A stretch of 64,000 nucleotides of DNA, taken from Natrinema altunense. Lineage in GTDB: Archaea; Halobacteriota; Halobacteria; Halobacteriales; Natrialbaceae. The DNA is taken from the NCBI RefSeq assembly GCF_000731985.1, contig NZ_JNCS01000007.1, positions 1 to 64,000 on the forward strand, in the 5' to 3' direction. Positions 59,676-64,000 of the stretch are shown here, one piece after another. The translations under genes and the position numbers were made by a program. The number at the start of each line of letters is the position of its first letter. The first letter of the stretch is position 1. The notes below the pieces were generated by a model. The model did not search any database. It saw only the letters and a list, made by a program, of their open reading frames with translations, and had not been told where the DNA came from.

Positions 59676-59834
59676 TCAGCCCAGAACGGCGGTGATCACC
59701 GCGAAGAAGACGAGCACGCCGCCGGCAGTAACGGCGGCCGAGACCGTCAGCGGGAGGAGGAGCCGCGCGGCCGTCCGTACCGTCTCCGTCGCCGAGCCGA
59801 CCGCGGTTGCGGGACCGTGAACGTCTCGTTCCAT
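59676..59834 (-). CDS. 52-aa single-helix membrane protein
   Basis: Found by direct reading: ATG 59834 to TGA 59676. The N-terminal half is amphipathic (ATAVGSATETVRTAARLLLP). The C-terminal half is one membrane helix (LTVSAAVTAGGVLVFFAVIT). Third codon positions are strongly G/C as in real genes here. It converges on the Nramp-like gene with 35 bp between stops. Function is unknown. Confidence 0.6.
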   Translation of the reverse strand: MERDVHGPATAVGSATETVRTAARLLLPLTVSAAVTAGGVLVFFAVITAVLG

Positions 59835-59967
59835 ACCAGCCACGCCCACATCCTGACCCTTGAAAGTCAGTCAGACGGCCGACAGACGCCGACGCGATCC
59901 CAGCCGCGTCCGTCTCGCGTGTTACTCGAGCGGCCGGCCCGAACTCGTTTGCCGGACGGTCGTGACC

Positions 59968-60405
59968 TCAGTCGATCGTCTTCCGCATCTCGACGTGTGG
60001 GATACCGGCTTCCTCGAACTCCTCGCCGTAGCGCTCGTACCCCAAGCTCCGATAGAAGCCGGCGGCCCGCGTCTGCGAGTGGAGTTTCAGCGCCGTGACT
60101 CCCGCATCGATGGCCCGCTGCTCGAGCGCATCCATCAGCGCGCGACCGACGCCGTCCTCCCGGTGGGACTCGAGGACCGCGACGCGTTCGACTTTTCCCA
60201 CGCCCGCTTCGGACTCGCGCAGTCGCGCCGCGCCGATCGGCTCTGCGCCGTCGTACGCGACGAAGTGGACGGCGGTCTCGTCGTAGTCGTCGTACTCCAG
60301 TTCTTCGTCGACGCCCTGCTCCTCGACGAACACCGTCCGTCGAACCGCGAAGGCGTCGTCGCGCTCGCGATCGGTCTCGGCGGCTCGGACCTCGAGATCG
60401 TCCAT
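59968..60405 (-). CDS. GNAT-family N-acetyltransferase
   Basis: A 145-aa GCN5-related acetyltransferase. RRTVFVEEQGVDEELEYDDY near residue 22 is an ElaA/YjcF-like opening. VERVAVLESHREDGVGRALM near 72 contains the acetyl-CoA binding R-x-x-G-x-G/A pattern, and GFYRSLGYERYGEEFEEAGI near 112 is motif B. The acceptor is unknown. Start is ATG 60405. Confidence 0.9.
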   Translation of the reverse strand: MDDLEVRAAETDRERDDAFAVRRTVFVEEQGVDEELEYDDYDETAVHFVAYDGAEPIGAARLRESEAGVGKVERVAVLESHREDGVGRALMDALEQRAIDAGVTALKLHSQTRAAGFYRSLGYERYGEEFEEAGIPHVEMRKTID

Positions 60406-60641
60406 CGAGCGGGCGTACGGCCGCCGATGACGAGTGCGTTACGACACGCGCCGCCGACGCGTGACTCGCCGTTTGCCGGACACGTCGGAAAGAGAATCGG
60501 GAGAGTAGAACGCGTCCGAGAACCCCCTCCGGGAGGTTCCCGCGTGCGTCAGAACACGTCACGTTCTGACTGGCCGAACCGCCGGCGTCCGCCAGCGCTT
60601 CGATGTGCTTGCGGCGTCGCCGCAAGCGGACGAGAACCCCT

Positions 60642-61904
60642 CTACGAGAGCTTCTCGATGTTCTTGACGACTTCGTCGGCGAACTCGCTGGTGGCGAGCT
60701 TCTCGGCGTCCTCGAGGTTCCGCTCGAGGTCGTAGGTGACCTTGCCGGCGGAGATGGTCTCCTCGACGGCGTCGCGGACGAGGTCGGCGGCGTCGTCCCA
60801 GCCGATGTAGTCGAGCATCATGCGGCCCGAGAGGATCATCGCGGTCGGGTTGACCTTGTCCTGACCCTCGTACTTGGGCGCGGAGCCGTGGACGGGTTCG
60901 GCCAGCAGGAGGCCGTCGCCGAAGTTCGAACCGGGGGCGATGCCGAGGCCACCGATCTGTGCGCCGGCGGCGTCGGACATGTAGTCCCCGTTGAGGTTCA
61001 TCGTCGCGATGACGTCGTAGTTGTCCGTGCGGGTCAGGAGCTGCTGGAGCATGTTGTCGGCGATGCGGTCGTTGACGACGACCGCATCCTCGGGCGCTTC
61101 GCCGTCGCGCTCCTCCCAGAGAGTGTCCTCGGTGATGACTTCGTCGCCGTACTCCTCTTCGGCGACCTCGTAGCCCCAGTCGCGGAACTGGCCCTCGGTG
61201 AACTTCATGATGTTACCCTTGTGGACCAGCGTGACCGAATCGCGGTCGTGCTCGAGGGCGTAGTCGATGGCGCGGCGGACGAGTCGCTTCGTCCCGAACT
61301 CCGTGATCGGCTTGACGCCGATGCCGACGGGGCCGTCGTGGATGGTGTTGTCGAAGCCCATGTCCTCCTCGACGAACTCCTTGACTTCCGCGACTTCGTC
61401 GGTACCTTCTTCCCACTCGATGCCGGCGTAGACGTCTTCCGTGTTCTCACGGAAGGTAACCATGTCCATCTGTTCCGGCTCGGAAACGGGCGACGGGACA
61501 CCGTCGAGGTAGTAGGTCGGGCGGACGTTCGCGTAGAGGTCGAGTTTCTTCCGCAGGGCGACGTTCAGCGAACGGAAGCCGGCACCGACGGGTGTCGTCA
61601 GCGGACCCTTGATCGCGACGCGGTGTTCCTTGATCGCTTCGACGGTCTCGTCTGGCAGGTTCTCGTCGTACTTCTCGCGCGCGGACTCGCCGGCGTAGAG
61701 ACGCATCCAGTTGATGTCGCGGCCGGTCGCCTCCGCGGCGGCCTCCAGGACCTTCTGTGCGGCGGGACCGACGTCGCTCCCGACACCGTCCCCGTAGATA
61801 ATCGGGATGATCGGGTTGTCAGGAACCTCGAGTTCGTCCTCGGTTCCCTCTTTCAGCGTGATCTGTTCCCCCTCCTCGGGGACCTCGATCTTCTCGTAGC
61901 TCAT
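60642..61904 (-). CDS. icd: Isocitrate dehydrogenase
   Basis: A 420-aa isocitrate dehydrogenase of the TCA cycle, converting isocitrate to 2-oxoglutarate. Substrate-site segments are IKGPLTTPVGAGFRSLNVAL near residue 99, LYANVRPTYY with the substrate Arg, RENTEDVYAGIEW, and VHKGNIMKFTEGQFRDWGYE with the catalytic Lys. NLNGDYMSDAAGAQIGGLGI carries metal-binding Asp residues. Length and motif order match the NADP-dependent bacterial/archaeal type. Start is ATG 61904 (MSYEKIEVPEEG). Confidence 0.95.
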   Translation of the reverse strand: MSYEKIEVPEEGEQITLKEGTEDELEVPDNPIIPIIYGDGVGSDVGPAAQKVLEAAAEATGRDINWMRLYAGESAREKYDENLPDETVEAIKEHRVAIKGPLTTPVGAGFRSLNVALRKKLDLYANVRPTYYLDGVPSPVSEPEQMDMVTFRENTEDVYAGIEWEEGTDEVAEVKEFVEEDMGFDNTIHDGPVGIGVKPITEFGTKRLVRRAIDYALEHDRDSVTLVHKGNIMKFTEGQFRDWGYEVAEEEYGDEVITEDTLWEERDGEAPEDAVVVNDRIADNMLQQLLTRTDNYDVIATMNLNGDYMSDAAGAQIGGLGIAPGSNFGDGLLLAEPVHGSAPKYEGQDKVNPTAMILSGRMMLDYIGWDDAADLVRDAVEETISAGKVTYDLERNLEDAEKLATSEFADEVVKNIEKLS

Positions 61905-62498
61905 TTCGTCTGTACGGTTCTTCGACGGGGGTAAAAGGTCTACCATTTCCATCGCGGGCCGGCAAAAGTTGAACGATTCCCTGCCCTTCTTGAGTGGCTC
62001 ATCGCCCCGAAAACGCCAGTGTTGGTGGAGACACTACGTCGGCGTATGGCGGCTCTCGATATGACTTCCCATCAAATGACGGGCATACGCACAGCGAAAT
62101 CGGCACGTTCGTTCGCACCCGTCGTTTGCACTCCCTCTCGACGGTGCGATTGGCGGAACGGACTCCCCGTGGCCGCCACCGCGAACCGACGTCCGCCCGC
62201 CGGGTGCGTCGTTCGTGCCCTCGGTCTCGCGGTGGTGTCACGGGACTCGAGTCGATAACGGCGGCGTTCGACGTGGATCGATGGCGTCTCTCACGCCACT
62301 CGGCTTCAGACACGCGGCGGGTATAACCCGTGGCGACTGTTTCACGGATTTCGGGGCGTTACGGGTCGTTTCCGTCCCGAACGGTCGGTTCAGCGAACCG
62401 TTCGGTTGCTGCTCGAGGGATGCCACCGTTGCCTGCGGCCGGGAGTTCGACGATCGTCGTGAGGAACATTTATTATTGACGTATCCGTGGATCGAACC
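61905..62498. other. Intergenic, nothing recognised beyond promoters
   Basis: About 590 bp. Open frames on both strands are Arg/Ser/Thr-rich and overlap one another without domain character. TTTATTA near 62469 is a TATA element for the gene at 62499. No RNA gene or repeat was seen. Confidence 0.4.
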
Positions 62499-62624
62499 AT
62501 GTTTCGAGCGCCGCAGTACGCCTCGAGTCGGTGTCCGCGTTGTGACGTGACGTTGTCGAGCGTGCAAGGGGTCGTCGCCTGTCCGGCGTGTAACTGGGTC
62601 GATGGGGAGCCGACGACCCGCTGA
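62499..62624 (+). CDS. 41-aa double CPxC zinc-ribbon protein
   Basis: Found by direct reading: ATG 62499 to TGA 62624. It reads MFRAPQYASSRCPRCDVTLS, then SVQGVVACPACNWVDGEP. CPRC and CPAC 17 residues apart form a classic four-Cys zinc ribbon. TTTATTA about 28 nt upstream predicts a leaderless transcript. It precedes the methionine aminopeptidase gene by 74 bp. Role unknown; similar tiny zinc proteins are numerous in haloarchaea. Confidence 0.75.
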   Translation: MFRAPQYASSRCPRCDVTLSSVQGVVACPACNWVDGEPTTR

Positions 62625-62698
62625 GACGGCTGCGAGTCGTCCCCAGCGTTCGTCGGAGAGACGGAACCTCTTTTTGTCGACCCATCCAACCCCGGGAT

Positions 62699-63598
62699 AT
62701 GGCCGAATCCGAGGTGGACCTCGAGTCCGAGCAGTACGAAAAGCACCGCGAAGCGGGGGCGATCCTCGCGCAGGTACGTGAAGAGACCGCCGAGCGCGTC
62801 GAGGTCGGTGCGAGCCACCTCGAGGTCGCCGAGTGGGCGGAGGACCGAATCCGGGAACTCGGCGGTCAGCCCGCGTTCCCCGTCAACATCTCCGTCGACG
62901 AGGAGGCAGCCCACGCGACGCCGTCGATCGACGACGAGACGACTTTCGGCGAGGAGATGATCAACCTCGATATCGGCGTCCACGTCGACGGCTGGCTGGC
63001 CGACACCGCCATCACCGTCGATCTCTCCGGCAATCCGGAACTCGCCGAGGCCTCCGAACAGGCCTTGGAGGCCGCGCTCGAGATCGTCGAACCCGGCGTC
63101 GGGACCGGCGAGATCGGGGCCGAGATCGAAGACGTCATCGACGGCTACGGCTACAACCCCGTCGTCAACCTCACCGGCCACGGGTTGGGTCACTGGGAAC
63201 AACACACCTCGCCGAACATCCCGAACCGCGCCGTCTCGCAGGGGACGACGCTGGAGGTCGGCGACGTCGTCGCGATCGAGCCGTTCGCGACCGACGGCGG
63301 CGGCAAGGTCACCGAGGGTGCGAGCGAGGAAATCTTCTCGCTCGAGCGCGAGGGCACGATCCGAAACCGGCAGGCCCGCGAGGCCCTCGAGCAGATCACC
63401 GACGAGTTTCGGACGCTGCCGTTCGCGACTCGATGGCTCGAGACGGACCGACCCGAAATGGCGCTGCGCCGACTCAAGCGCAACGATATCGTCCACAGCT
63501 ACCCGGTGCTCAAGGAGGACGACGGCTTCCTCGTCAGTCAGAAAGAACACACGCTCATCATCACCGAAGACGGCTGCGAAGTGACGACCGAACGGTGA
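62699..63598 (+). CDS. map: Methionine aminopeptidase, type II
   Basis: A 299-aa M24 metallopeptidase that removes the initiator methionine. Landmarks are PAFPVNISVDEEAAHATPS near residue 59 (His), the two metal-binding Asp in NLDIGVHVDGWLADTAITVD near 91, GHGLGHWEQHTSPNIPN near 160 (His), VAIEPFAT near 190 (Glu), and a final SQKEHTLIITEDG (Glu). The helical insertion between 215 and 265 marks the archaeal/eukaryotic type II form. Start is ATG 62699. Confidence 0.95.
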   Translation: MAESEVDLESEQYEKHREAGAILAQVREETAERVEVGASHLEVAEWAEDRIRELGGQPAFPVNISVDEEAAHATPSIDDETTFGEEMINLDIGVHVDGWLADTAITVDLSGNPELAEASEQALEAALEIVEPGVGTGEIGAEIEDVIDGYGYNPVVNLTGHGLGHWEQHTSPNIPNRAVSQGTTLEVGDVVAIEPFATDGGGKVTEGASEEIFSLEREGTIRNRQAREALEQITDEFRTLPFATRWLETDRPEMALRRLKRNDIVHSYPVLKEDDGFLVSQKEHTLIITEDGCEVTTER

Positions 63599-64000
63599 CC
63601 GTCTCGCTGCGGTAACGACAGCGACCCACATTCGCCGCGGATGTCGGTATATTACAGGACAGCTGTGATCAGCATCGTCTATCGTTGGCCGCCGCTATCG
63701 TCGTCTTCGACTGTAACGAGGCGAGGAGAAAGTCAGAAGTGACGCGACGCCCACTCGCGATCCCGTCGGTTATCGCCGTTTACGAGGGCTGTAGAGGGCG
63801 AGCATGAGTGAGACTCACTCGCTCATAGAACTCCCACATCTAGTCACCTCAGCGGAGGGCCCGCCATCGACGAGCGCCCTGTCCGGCGGGGTCCGACTTG
63901 GACCGGGCCCGAATAGAGCACTCGTATTCTCACCACTCGTTACGCGTTGTTCATCCGCTGGCTCGAGCGGTTGCCACATCGTTGACACTCGCTCACGCGG
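63599..64000. other. Intergenic to window end, nothing recognised
   Basis: About 400 bp with no supported gene. TATATTAC near 63647 is promoter-like. The next gene presumably begins beyond the window. Confidence 0.35.

Noticed and set aside
1..64000. Insertion sequences or a replication origin
   Set aside because: No transposase, terminal inverted repeats with target duplication, or orc1/cdc6 gene with flanking repeats was seen.

Overview
The window is a high-GC, acid-proteome chromosomal segment from a haloarchaeon. Supporting signs are strongly Asp/Glu-rich proteins, Bat-type HTH regulators, a cbaDBAC ba3-type oxidase, class I HMG-CoA reductase, haloarchaeal RPA/RPAP proteins, NAD-dependent glucose-6-phosphate dehydrogenase Azf and archaeal TATA-box, often leaderless, promoters. 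The overall gene set would suit Natrinema/Haloterrigena-like Natrialbaceae; that genus-level guess is inference.

Layout. 1-370: the end of an rRNA operon with two diverged tandem 5S genes, a tRNA-like remnant between them and a hairpin/T-run terminator. 439-15456: housekeeping and metabolic genes (RNase J, PadR regulator, cold-shock protein, queuosine-precursor transporter, M29 aminopeptidase, Azf, aldo/keto reductase, luciferase-like oxidoreductase, MptD-like aldolase, creatininase-family hydrolase, PAP2 phosphatase, ABC exporter, DUF192 protein). 15519-16776: tRNA-Val and tRNA-Phe, each followed by an inverted T-arm copy and a direct copy of its own 3' end. 16777-20090: a visibly AT-richer island after tRNA-Phe, with a leaderless 19-codon ORF, a two-gene operon (105-aa acidic protein plus a soluble ComEC-like metallo-beta-lactamase hydrolase), a convergent HEAT-like repeat protein, a possible integrase remnant and a degenerate third att-like copy. 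This is the best candidate for an undescribed, perhaps defence-related, system.

20300-24995: two paralogous Bat-type regulators alternating with an SDR and two aldo/keto reductases. 25032-31976: membrane protein, epoxide-hydrolase-like enzyme, tRNA-His (again with 3' copies), small haloarchaeal proteins, and the rpa3-rpap3 single-strand DNA-binding operon. 32077-38896: the cbaDBAC oxidase operon, diverging from a His-rich small membrane protein, a SafE-like protein and a CcoI-type copper ATPase, which together look like an oxidase plus its copper-supply module. 39094-43732: small membrane protein, FAD oxidoreductase, Hsp20, a 52-aa zinc protein, and an unusual membrane-anchored double winged-helix regulator with a Ser-Asp-Pro repeat ectodomain.

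44174-63598: radical SAM protein with a C-terminal helix-hairpin-helix, TRAM protein, Cys-cluster protein, MBL hydrolase, HTH regulator, methyltransferase, glycosyltransferase, F420-type oxidoreductase, amidohydrolase, HMG-CoA reductase, zinc-ribbon/HTH protein, SMR efflux protein with a palindromic operator candidate, a divergent Nramp transporter, GNAT, isocitrate dehydrogenase and methionine aminopeptidase. Three short genes (41644-41802, 59676-59834, 62499-62624) were found by reading the gaps directly. Domain and family names are recognised from sequence by eye; no database search was run.
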